Part shown: positions 11,701-20,582 of the stretch, one piece after another
Position numbering within the stretch: the stretch's first letter is position 1
Layout of the letters: the number at the start of each line of letters is the position of its first letter
NCBI GenBank assembly: GCA_025765615.1
Contig: JAIVFJ010000178.1
Location: forward strand, 62,001 to 126,000
Length of the DNA: 64,000 bases
Direction of reading: 5' to 3'
DNA from: Zopfochytrium polystomum
Taxonomy: Eukaryota > Chytridiomycota > Chytridiomycetes > Chytridiales > Chytridiaceae
The notes under the pieces: model-generated
What the model saw: only the letters and a program-made list of their open reading frames with translations
Database searches by the model: none
Told to the model about the DNA's origin: nothing
Made by a program: the position numbers and the translations under genes

Positions 11701-12192
11701 CGACGGGTTTTGCGGGGCGGAGACGGGCGAGGAGATCCGGCGCGGGCGCAAGGCGGCGGCGGAGGCGATCGCCGAAGTGACGCTGCGGGCGGGGGCAGGC
11801 CGGCTGCGACCAAACGCTGCTGGGCTCGGCACTTAGGGCGCTGACGCGGCTGGAGGCGAGCGAGCTGCACGGCGAGGCCGCCGCGGCGGTCAAGGCGTAC
11901 GCCGCGGAGCAGGATCTGCCAGAGTATCGGTCCAAGCTCAAGGCGCTCAGCGGCGCCGGCGGCAGCGGCGGAGGCGGGGACGCCGCCAAGCTAGCCAAGC
12001 TTGTGGAGGCCATGGAGGAGAAGATCAAGAAGCTGGAGGGCGTGGTGGAGGAGATGGAGAAGAAGTCGGGCCGTCCGCGAGGCCGCGGAGGAGGCGGCGA
12101 AGGAGGCTGCCGAGAAGGCGGAGAAGGCGAAGGACGCGACCGCCGCCCCTGCAGGCGACAAGAAGGATGCTGCAGAGGCCCCCGCAGCGTGA
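8756..12192 (+). CDS. M1-family zinc metallo-aminopeptidase with HEAT-like C-terminus
   Basis: Removes N-terminal amino acids from peptides. Exons read as 8756-9637, 9702-9775, 9880-9967, 10019-10329, 10386-10441, 10513-11012, 11095-11170 and 11245-12192; every internal intron is GT..AG and phase-compatible. M1 hallmarks are the substrate-binding GGAMEN (about 9,907-9,922) and the zinc site HEMAH (10,064-10,078), followed by the third ligand Glu in LKESWATYME. The N-terminal beta domain precedes them. The C-terminal region (from 11,245) has repeated helical ALGALT/LARLADP-type units like HEAT repeats, then a charged coiled coil ending AEKAEKAKDATAAPAGDKK. The first ATG is at 8756; an earlier in-frame extension has no ATG. 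No signal peptide was seen. Frame changes without introns near 11,570-11,680, 11,800-11,840 and 12,070 in GC-rich sequence look like assembly indels. The AATAAA at 12,291 fits the 3' end. The HEMAH...LKES variant looks closer to bacterial-type M1 enzymes than to PSA, from memory only. Confidence 0.85.
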
Positions 12193-12290
12193 TTGCTTTT
12201 ATTTTTTGCCACCCACACAGACAGTGCGAGAATTTGATGAACGAGTTCACAGGTTGCGGCAAGTTTGAAGAGGCAACGCTGAGCCACGGT

Positions 12291-12296
12291 AATAAA
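12291..12296 (+). terminator. AATAAA polyadenylation signal of the aminopeptidase gene
   Basis: Canonical AATAAA about 100 nt after the predicted stop codon of the M1 aminopeptidase. Confidence 0.65.
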
Positions 12297-12390
12297 GACT
12301 TTCATTACCTAATACACTTGGCAATGCCGTGAGATTTTCCGGCTGTCCGCAAAGCAGAGGTTCAGCCAAAAGTTTCGGCGTGGATAATGT

Positions 12391-12392
<2 letters not shown>

Positions 12393-12424
<32 letters not shown>
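12393..12424. repeat. Poly(T) run of 32 nt
   Basis: Uninterrupted T run just downstream of the aminopeptidase 3' end. It could be the reverse-orientation poly(A) tail of a retroposed sequence, but no body was recognised. Confidence 0.8.
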
Positions 12425-12425
<1 letters not shown>

Positions 12426-13758
12426 GAAGGGAGCCTCGGAGTCCTCATCCGCCCATGAAATCGCCCGAACAGTCCGACCAACATGAGCATATACATTTAA
12501 CCAAGCGCGTTTCCCTTTCGGCCCACCCAAAGCCGGCAAATGCACATGATAAGGAAAATCTGCTTAACTGCAGTGGTTAGAATGCAGTTGGAATAAGGTT
12601 AACAAAATTCTTATCCTGTCAATGTGCGGCTCGCCTTGCAGTTGAGGCGATAACCTAATGCATCGAATCGTTGACAGATCCTCTGGCGGCAATCCGGTGA
12701 TACGTCAGCTTTTGTCAAAATGGATGCCAGCTCCAAGGAACGAGTCATACCCCTACTGGCTCATCTTGACAGGGACACGCAAGAGATGTGTGTTTGGGCA
12801 GGTTCACTCAATTGCGCATTACCCAAAGAACATAAGGAGATTTGGATCGATGAAAGGGATAACAACAAACACTGGCGAGCCCAATCACCTCCTGATGGCC
12901 AAGGCACACTGGGGTAAAACAAACAAGAAGAACTCCTTGCCTCAGATGGCCAAGGAGGAGGAGAGACAGAACAAAAAACGAGTTATCAAGGAATTACCTG
13001 ATGTGATCAAGGAAGTCCTACCCTCTCAGAGAAGGGAAGTTGATGACACAACTTCCTATTCATGTACAAGGGCCTGAGGTTCACGTTCTCCTCGGAAGAG
13101 CCTTTGGAAGGAGATAAGCCGCAGCCTGAAATAGTGTGGGTCTCAGCTCTATTTGTCAATTGCGAACGCTTTGATTGGGTTGTGGTTGAAGTAGAGCAGC
13201 ACTCATCAAGGTCTCGCATCAAGGAGGTGAACAAAGTATCGCCTTTGAAATTGCCTGACTGCTACTTCAATTTGAAATCTGACATGAGAATGAAAACCAA
13301 CAGTGCTGTTTTGCTCAGTGGTACGAAAGAGTCAATTCGACAAGCATGACAGGGATGGATGAGGTTGCCTACCTCTTTTCACATCATCGAAACAGACAGT
13401 ATTGTCTGACCATCTTCAGCTGAACCCTGTGGCAGCAAACTGCTTCTTTTAACAAGTACATCGATGCAGGTGCTAACCAGCTTCTAACGACCTCTCTCTA
13501 AACCAAAAAGTGAAGTGCTGCAACTGCATACAAAGTAAACAAGGCGGGCGATAGAATCACTGTGGGCCATGGCTGGTCACATAGCTACCATTTTGCGTCA
13601 GAAACAGATCTGTAGCTACCATTTTTAGCAAAATGGTAGCTCTGCGACCAGACATTTTCTGGAGGGAGTGGGGATTGAAACCAGAGGCAAGAAAAATGGT
13701 GGTGGGAGCTCCTGTTTTTCGAGACTGGGACCTGGGGCAACCAGTTTTTGCCAAAGGT
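12425..13758. other. Repeat-like unique sequence, no gene recognised
   Basis: Neutral-GC sequence unlike the GC-rich genes. A frame at about 12,880-13,060 gives Lys/Glu-rich text with no domain I recognise. A perfect 12-bp hairpin (AGCTACCATTTT / AAAATGGTAGCT, 4-nt loop) lies at 13,614-13,641, and related 'ctaccatttt' units recur nearby and at about 14,805-14,880. Probably degraded mobile-element DNA. Confidence 0.5.
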
Positions 13759-13777
13759 GTTGGGGATTCAACAAGAG

Positions 13778-14057
13778 CCTAGCTGGGAAAGCATGAGGGG
13801 TCTGGGTATCTGTCACTCAAGGGCCCAGGGTTCAAGTCACGACGCCAGCTGTTGAAGGCAACAAGAAAGAGTATGGTCTTGAATCACAAGGAGTGGTGCG
13901 GTGGAGATGCCTGACGACCCTGTAAGTCCGTAGTGCATGGGGTGGGTTTGCCGAGGTGAAGCCTGGACGTAGTCTATAACGGTTCACCATTGATGGCGCT
14001 TTCTCTTCCCGTCGGCCCTTCAGGGCTGGAACAATAAAAACAAAAACAAAACAAAAA
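13778..14057 (+). mobile_element. tRNA-derived SINE with target-site duplication
   Basis: A 280-bp insertion flanked by GTTGGGGATTCAACAAGAG at 13,759-13,777 and the same sequence with one extra A at 14,058-14,077. The head has a tRNA-like A box (TAGCTGGGAAAGC, 13,780) and B box (GGTTCAAGTCA, about 13,830) at roughly tRNA spacing. The tail is A-rich with AAAAAC repeats. A long target duplication plus an A-rich tail indicates LINE-mediated retroposition. The head is too diverged to fold as a functional tRNA by eye. Confidence 0.72.
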
Positions 14058-14544
14058 GTTGGGGATTCAAACAAGAGACAAGGAAAATTGGTGGTGGGAG
14101 GTGGTGCACCCACCTCAAGATGATCAGAGGGTGGATATTGAAGAAGGAGACAATCAACTTTATTCTTTGCTCTTATGGAAAGATGCTTCATTCACTATGA
14201 ACAATGACATTTCTTGGCTTTTCCACCACTACCCAAGACCTGGCACCACCAGTTTTGACTCGCCCAATCGCACCTTTCACAAGCCTCCTGTCAATAACAA
14301 CTGTTTCTCCACCTTCCGAAATCACTGGCAAGTGAAGTTTTAGTCACAAGTTCTGACTGCAAATGAACTACTGCAACCATCACAGTCTCCATGTCTTCTG
14401 AATTCTTGTCAAAGTCCTCCTGTCAGCTGATTGTCATGATAGAGAGAAGCCCTCTGCAGCGTGTGAATGGCTTCATTTCAGGAGCAGCACATTTGCTATG
14501 GGATTGATGGTTGACAAGTTCAACATACTGTGCTGAAACTAGTC

Positions 14545-14697
14545 AACAACAAACCATGGAGGAGCATCCCAATCACAACCCCCTTGGTTCCAGCCAGATC
14601 CAATCAGTAGAAGGGGTTGTACACTTTTCAGATCTGCCAACTTTGCAGACTGATCACAAGTGCTACAGACATTGTACAGCAATTTCCTTCGAGTAGA
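14545..14697 (+). mobile_element. Fragment related to the 5' leader of the copia element
   Basis: Closely matches 38,000-38,125, just inside the 5' LTR of the copia element in this window. Shared blocks include 'aatcagtagaaggggttgta' and 'cttttcagatctgccaact'. No LTR is attached here, so it is a decayed or truncated relative. The rest of 14,100-14,545 and 14,700-15,080 shows nothing recognisable. Confidence 0.6.
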
Positions 14698-15083
14698 CTG
14701 GTTACATCCATAATGCGCCCCAATGTCAATCAGGCAGATTTAGCTATGATGTCAACATACCAGAAAAATGGAGCTGCGGAGCCCATTGTGTTGGCATCTC
14801 CAGCTACCATTTAACATGAAAATGGTAGCCAGCGCAACAAGAAAAATGGATCTCAAGCACCCAAATCAATGAAAATGGTATCTCTGAATCCCAAAAGAGG
14901 GGGCTGAAAATGGAACCCACAAATCCCAGTGAGAGCAAATCAAAAATTGTAGCTGGGGATCCAGAGCTGTGGCCCACAGTGTAAAAGATAGTGAGTGAAG
15001 CAGGCAGTGAGATCGCAGTGGGTACTAGATGGACTATGACCGATCTACTAGAAGGCACGCTGCCAGATCTGTTTGCTGTGGGA

Positions 15084-15318
15084 AAGCAAACAGCTAGAAA
15101 TCTTTGCAGGAGATCAGAGGCCTCTGATACGGCGGACAAGGGTGCTTCCCGAAGAGGCGATGACAGGATTGGGAATGGAGAGGTGTGGTGGACGATCTAG
15201 GAGAAGTCCTTTTGCCACTGAACTATAAGCAAACTGCAAGACAACTTCGCGGGATATCAGAGACCTCTGATAAGGCCAACAAAGGTGTTCCCTGAAGTGG
15301 CGATGACAGGATTGGGAA
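15084..15318. repeat. Imperfect direct repeat, two units of about 92 bp
   Basis: 15,084-15,175 and 15,226-15,318 align along their length and both end 'gcgatgacaggattgggaa'. Between them is about 50 bp of unrelated sequence. No function inferred. Confidence 0.65.
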
Positions 15319-15548
15319 ACACAACTGGAGAATACAAGGAATCGTTGCCAATAACCTGCCGCCCACCAGCCTTACGCCGCAAGCCAACTCGAGGCTGTGG
15401 GGACAACCTGGCAGGGCCAAGCCACAGGCGACGCCTCAGGCCTCCGCTTTGAAAAATCACGAGACGCTGCCCCCATTTTGGGGAACCTGAACATTAACCC
15501 TTTAACGGTCATTGTACCGCCAGCTCCGCCATTGCAATTAGAAGAACT

Positions 15549-16926
15549 GTGAGACTACACCGAGGTCTCAGTGATAAAGCCTAAGGATTTTATTTGAAAA
15601 AACAAGCGTACCTGTCATAAAACCACAAGGATCAGGACCCCTATTATTATTCCCAGTTCTTTAGTTTCCAAGGCATTATCAAAGTGTATTTGCAGCTAAC
15701 CTGTCTTTATTATTGGGCCTGCTTTTACTACTTTCGTCTTAACAGTTTCTGTTGCGCCAGGGGTTTCTGAACATATTTTCTTTTTTGGTGACTAACAGAG
15801 ACTGCCTGACTGCCTAGGGATGGGGTGCCTGACAGGCTGTACCCCAAGCCCACCTAATTTATAATTTATTTTCGGCACTTGTACATACACGCATAGGGTT
15901 GGGGGGACTTAGAGCATTTGTGGTGGATGCTCCAAGTCAGGGGGGGTAGACTTGTCAATTTTCTCTCTCCCTGTTTTTGGTCCATTTCTCTTTTTCCTTT
16001 TCTTCAATCTGATTTCTGTCCTTTGGCACCAATACAGAGTCCCTTCAAATCCATCTGGCTCACAACAGCAAGGGTAGTGAGAGGTGGTACACACCCAGGT
16101 GAGTACATGGTCCCTTCGGGGGCTCCTCTTAAGGGGCCCTGGGTGGGGAATGCAGCTGGCCCCACCACCAACTGTGTGACACTGCTGCCTCTGTGTTGGA
16201 GTGAGGATCACAGGTGCTCGCCCGCTGCGGAGGCGACGGTGGTGACGTTGTCAACCCTGCGAGGGTGTTCGTGGCCACGCCCTGCGCAGTCCCCAACACC
16301 TGAGAGTTTGATCTACGAGTGCCTGCCTCCGTCCTATTGCTGTGAGAGTGAGATGTGTGACTACAAGTGCGATGTGATAAAGGCTGTTGGTCCAGTGATT
16401 GTGCTGACACAGCCCAACAGGGTGCGTGTACGATCAGGTGTTTCCGCATGCAAGTTCCCTGTTGGTGACCTTAAGACCCCTACATAGTCGACTCCCTTCT
16501 CTCTCTCCCCCTGTTGCTGGCAACAACAAGGGCTCCTGCAGCACCGTCTGCGACAAGGGGTGCTAGGTCGTGCCCTGTCCGTCCTGTCGCTATTAACCGC
16601 TCCTGTTGTATTTGAGATCTCTCTTCATTCTGCAGTTGTGTTGTGCCCTCAGGAGTGCCCTTCTGTTTCCCCTCACATCGACCCACAGCCACACGAGTAA
16701 TCAGTGCTCCAGCACCAATCCCTCAGAGGATTGTCCCTCTGAATGTTCATTCTTTGTGTTTGAGACCCCTGTTAGACAGATCAGTAGGGATACTTCATGG
16801 ACTAGGCAAGTAGTAGGGTTGAAACACCCCCTAGACAACAGCCCAATAAAGTTAGTTTTAGCCTATTATTTGCTTTCCCTCACTCTAGGGCCCAGATCCC
16901 AGGGTCAAAGGAGTGAGTATAGTCAC
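15549..16926. mobile_element. 1,378-bp insertion nested in piggyBac-like element A
   Basis: Comparison with element B shows that the uninterrupted sequence reads AATTAGAAGAACT-TCACC. Here it is split, with AGAACT at 15,543-15,548 and repeated at 16,927-16,932, so the insert made a 6-bp target duplication. The insert starts GTGAGACTACACC and ends ...GTATAGTCAC, a short imperfect inverted terminus. Its first about 320 bp recur inverted at 22,480-22,797. No transposase was recognised. Weak open frames inside have no known domain. Family unknown. Confidence 0.7.
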
Positions 16927-17255
16927 AGAACTTCACCAAAACGAAATGAATCCTCATGAAACTTTAATATGTTGTAGTCCTACCAATTCTGCAAATGCGG
17001 TCTAAATTAGCTCGCTCCTTGTGTTAGTGAAAAAAATTGCATCAAACCAACGAAACAGCGTGCCATATACGGCACAGTGCCACTGATCACAACCTGCCTG
17101 CTCACCATGTCTGTGTGCCACAAAAAGAGCGATCCGGCAACATTGCCATGATTCCCAATCGGAATTTTTAGCATAGAGGTAGATACAGCATGTTTGCATC
17201 TGTGGACACCTCATTTGTTTGAATCTGTTCACTAATCAGCTAACGCCAATCTGCC

Positions 17256-17713
17256 ATGGAACAAAACTTCAGAAAAAGATGGCTGATGAAAACACACCCC
17301 AGCTACACCAAAACTGCCAAAGAAGCCTGGAAGAAACACAAAGGCATATTGGGAGATCCATTTAATCAACTCTGGACACTCAAAGAAATCGTACCACACA
17401 GGCTCAAGCAGGCAAAATCACCCTGGGCTATCACATTCCAGTTCACTACTATGGGTGTGAATTTTATCCATTTACATTGGAGGATGCACCTCTTGGAACA
17501 TTGTTGGAGTGTGTTCAATGCCAAGAGTGCCCTGCAAATCCAGGACAAAGGACTTTGACTATCTGTGCACAATGCTGCATTGGATTTTGTGTTGGAAAGT
17601 GTTTCTCTGATCATATTTTTGGCAGCGGAACTTTTGATATGATCAAAAGAAAGGTGTTTGACAATGCTGAGGGGCAAGCTGTCAAAAAAGGAAAGCAAAG
17701 GATATCTTTGTAG
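17256..17713 (+). pseudogene. piggyBac transposase remnant with C-terminal Cys-rich finger
   Basis: A frame from ATG 17,256 gives an N-terminal basic segment that is shared with element B. A second frame (17,477-17,713, ending in TAG) holds CVQCQEC...CAQCCIGFCVGKCFSDH: paired CxxC motifs, then Cys-x4-Cys-x3-Cys-x4-His. This matches the Cys-rich DNA-binding finger at the C-terminus of piggyBac/PGBD transposases. The catalytic Asp-containing core is absent because the middle of the gene is deleted. Not functional. Confidence 0.62.
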
Positions 17714-18510
17714 TGGATTTTGCATCCATAATGGATACTGTCTATGACCCCCTAAAATCATTTAATTCTTTCAAAATTTTTTGTGGCCAGATTTATCAAT
17801 AAAAAATTCAAACAAAAAGCAAGATTTTGAAGCTTAGTCATTTCGCTATGCGCTATGTAAATTTGGTCTCATTTGGAGAATGCTGAGATTGCTAAAACAA
17901 CAGTAAGTGGCTCCATGACCCTTCAAAAGTGCCCCCTACACAATGGACCAAATCTTCATCAAAATTCAATTAAAGGAGCAAACAGCCAGCATCATCAGAG
18001 AGCCTTTATCCAAAACAGTCTTTGTTACTTAGTGAGTAGTTGTGTATCTTTATTTTTGCAAGTGTGGTGCAAGTTGCAAAACATCCAAATGTGTCACATT
18101 TCGAAATCCAGTTATCACTGACCTTTTTCTTCGTTTTTCCAACTTTTGCTCAACAGAATCACCATAGAAATAAAAAATTGGAGCCATAGTCACTTGAGCC
18201 ATTTTATTTCAAGTCGATTTTTGGAGTAGTACGCAAATTTTGAAAGACTTTAGTGCAGTTTTTACATCAGTTCACTGATAGGAGAAAAGGCATGCCACCA
18301 TTGGCACAGCTGCAGTTTTGTTGCAATTACTATTTATCTAGATTGGGTAAAACAAGGTGAAAAGGTACCAACAGGAAGCCCTTTCAATTCTGAATGTGCT
18401 GGTTATAGTTTCATCACGAAAGTCGCATCAGTGCAGAAGTTAGGTATGGGACAACTTTGAGGGTCATCGTAACAATGTGGCACAGTGGCCCCGGACCCTT
18501 AAAGGGTTAA

Positions 18511-19247
18511 AAACCATCACCACCCCTCGAAACTCTGTAGATCCCCTGCCACCCAGACAAGTAGACGAGAGGAGAAGTTTGGATGGATCTTCCCCAGAAA
18601 ACGTCAAATCTGGGTCCCAGCGCCCCAGATCATGTCAGAAACAGCCCATCCAACCGAGGGTGTCCAGACTGCAGTCGCCTGCACAAAAAGAGCAGTAACC
18701 AACATGGAACAAAAGGCCAGTGGGAGCCCAACCGCACAATGCCCAGAGACTGATGAGCTGTGCGACAGTGTGCACCCTGCCATTCGTGTGAGCAAAGGTC
18801 CAAACGATCACTAATCATCCATTCCATCTTCTTATAGAACCCAGAATTCCTGATAGGCTTTTGATCAAAGCCAGAGTTGTTGAGGGCCACTTTGATCACA
18901 AGCAGATAGCCTTTTCAATTGCAAGCCTATATCCTTTTAAATTTCAGAATGCCTGCAACAAGTTTGATACAGCCAAGGTGGTGGTCAATCCATCTGGAAG
19001 AAGCCTTGGTGTGCAAAAGCCAGGTTCCTGGGCAAGTGTCAGTGGAGTGCTGGCGACTACACATGGTGCAGCAAGGTTGAGAGGGTTGTGAAGGGCTGTT
19101 ATGAGTTCTGTGGGATGATGGAGTGGGAGGGAGGGAAGGGTTGACAATTGGAGAAGGTGGTGGGTGAGAGGCTGGGGAGCGGGGTGAGAGGCCTGGGAAT
19201 GTGGTGGAGGGGATCTGTGGGGCTTGGAGCGCTTGTCAGAGGGCTTG
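18511..19247. other. Spacer between elements, no gene recognised
   Basis: About 740 bp of unique-looking, G-rich sequence between piggyBac-like element A and gypsy copy 1. No conserved motif or splice structure was seen. Probably repeat-derived. Confidence 0.5.
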
Positions 19248-19600
19248 TGTTATGAATCACCCTCTGGAAACCTCTGGAACCTTCTAGAACATTCCTTCAT
19301 GGAACCTTCTGGAACCTTCTGGAACCTTCTAGAACATTCCTTCATGGAACCTTGTGGAACCTTCTGGAACCTTCTTTGCTTTCCTGACTTGTCTTGTTGT
19401 CATTGGTATCATTGGTATCATTGTATTACTAATTGCTCTTTCTGGAACTTTCTTTGAGTCTTGACAAGGAAGACTCTCAAAAGGTATAAAAGGGGGATGG
19501 GGGACCTGTCCCATCCCTCAAGTGAATTATTGTTTCCAATACAATCATCACTCCTCTCAGTCCCTTGTCTGCCTTGCCCTGTCCTGCCATGTTCCTGACA
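19248..19600 (+). repeat. 5' LTR of gypsy copy 1
   Basis: 353 bp, TG...CA termini. The first 130 nt are tandem copies of a CTGGAACCTT unit. A TATAAAA box lies at 19,485-19,491, and 35 nt further on starts AAGTGAATTAT (19,520-19,530), the likely mRNA 5' end. Confidence 0.93.
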
Positions 19601-19602
19601 TC

Positions 19603-19613
19603 ATAATTCACTT
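19603..19613 (+). promoter_or_regulatory. Primer-binding site, self-priming type
   Basis: ATAATTCACTT begins 2 nt after the LTR and is the exact reverse complement of AAGTGAATTAT at 19,520-19,530 in the R region. The complement stops after exactly 11 nt on both sides. This matches the Tf1-type mechanism, in which the first 11 nt of the mRNA fold back as primer, instead of a host tRNA. The same pair exists in copy 2 (36,933-36,943 with 37,016-37,026). Confidence 0.75.
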
Positions 19614-19640
19614 CACCCTCTCCTACTACTCTCTGCCATC

Positions 19641-20564
19641 ATGTCTGACCCAAACAACACCTTCCCTGATGCAACTGCCTTCCAAGCCTTGATGGACCAA
19701 TTACAAGCCCTTTCAAGACAGACACACCAACTTCAAGAACAAGTCCTTCACCAGCAGCACCAGCTTCAACAACAACTTCACCAACAAGAACATCAAGCTC
19801 TTCCCCTGCCCCAAACCAACCAAGCAAGAGAGCCCAAGGTTCCCAGCCCTGACAAGTTCACTGGGCTGGCCAAAGACCTCAGGAACTTTATGGCCACTGT
19901 GGAGAATGTCATCCTTCTCCAACCTTCAAGATTTCCCAGTGAGCAAGTCAAGGTTCTTTTCACAAGCACCCTCCTGTCTGGTCAAGCTCAATCATGGTAC
20001 AGATCTCTCCCAAGCACACCCACCACCCTGCAAGAGCTCTGGGAGGGGCTGGAAGCTACCTTTGGTGACCCCTACGCATCTTGGACAGCAAGATCCAAGC
20101 TCAAGCATATCAAGCAAGGAAAGCAATCTTGTGTGGCCTACACCAACCAATTCAAGCAACTAGCCAGAGACTCTGGATACAATGATGCAACTCTGATGGA
20201 GCTGTACCATGATGGTCTCCATGAGTCTATCCAAGACATGCTCTCCCAGTCTCTGCACATCCCTGAGACCTTGGAAGAGTACATTCTCCTTGCCATCAAG
20301 ATTGACAACAGACTCTACTCCAAGAGGCTGAAGCAAAGACAAATAGGAACTACATCAAGACCTACCCCAGTTCCTCAAGCTCTTACAGTTCCTGAACCCA
20401 TGCAAGTGGATGCAGTTGAGACACTTCCTAAGAGTCCTCTGAGCCAAGAGGAGAAAACAAGGAGGGCCCAGCAGGGACTGTGTTTCTACTGTGGCTCCAA
20501 GGAACACGCTGTCAAGGACTGCCCAAGGAAGAAGCACCCAAACTCCCAGGTCCAGGCTCACTGA
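19641..20564 (+). CDS. gag: Gag polyprotein of gypsy copy 1
   Basis: 307-residue frame from ATG 19,641 to TGA. A Gln-rich coiled N-terminus (about residues 18-55) is followed by the retrotransposon gag/capsid fold (about 70-220, with FTSTLLSGQAQSWYR and LYHDGLHESIQDML). A CCHC zinc knuckle CFYCGSKEHAVKDC sits near the end. It forms the particle that packages element RNA. The pol frame overlaps its last 85 nt in the -1 frame and is reached by the heptamer at 20,537-20,543. Nearly the same protein is encoded in copy 2, where a copia insertion splits it. Confidence 0.9.
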   Translation: MSDPNNTFPDATAFQALMDQLQALSRQTHQLQEQVLHQQHQLQQQLHQQEHQALPLPQTNQAREPKVPSPDKFTGLAKDLRNFMATVENVILLQPSRFPSEQVKVLFTSTLLSGQAQSWYRSLPSTPTTLQELWEGLEATFGDPYASWTARSKLKHIKQGKQSCVAYTNQFKQLARDSGYNDATLMELYHDGLHESIQDMLSQSLHIPETLEEYILLAIKIDNRLYSKRLKQRQIGTTSRPTPVPQALTVPEPMQVDAVETLPKSPLSQEEKTRRAQQGLCFYCGSKEHAVKDCPRKKHPNSQVQAH

Positions 20565-20582
20565 GGGGCAATTCCCTGGACC
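20537..20582 (+). promoter_or_regulatory. -1 programmed ribosomal frameshift site (gag to pol)
   Basis: The heptamer CCCAAAC (20,537-20,543) lies in the gag frame as C CCA AAC, the canonical X_XXY_YYZ form. Five nt later an 8-bp perfect stem GGTCCAGG / CCTGGACC (20,549-20,556 with 20,575-20,582) encloses an 18-nt loop. GAGG in the loop can pair with CCTC just after the stem, giving a candidate pseudoknot. A -1 shift here leads directly into the long pol frame. The arrangement is conserved in copy 2 at 44,401. Confidence 0.75.

Larger units (their letters stand above)
15498..18506. mobile_element. piggyBac-like TTAA element A (defective, carries a nested insertion)
   Basis: Flanked by TTAA on both sides (15,494-15,497 and 18,507-18,510), with terminal inverted repeats CCCTTTAA... 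and ...TTAAAGGG. TTAA target sites with CCC/GGG termini are diagnostic of the piggyBac superfamily. Closely related to element B at 61,041-63,379: both share the first and last several hundred bp. An internal 1,378-bp insertion (15,549-16,926) and loss of most of the transposase make it non-autonomous. A frame at 17,477-17,713 keeps a C-terminal cysteine-rich domain typical of piggyBac transposases. Confidence 0.78.

Noticed and set aside
13778..13850. A functional tRNA gene
   Set aside because: Box A and B are present, but the arms do not pair convincingly and the unit ends in an A-rich tail within a target duplication, so it is a SINE head.
19250..19380. CRISPR-like array from regularly spaced CTGGAACCTT repeats
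   Set aside because: Repeats are contiguous or irregularly spaced, there are no unique spacers or cas genes, the genome is eukaryotic, and the block lies inside an LTR.
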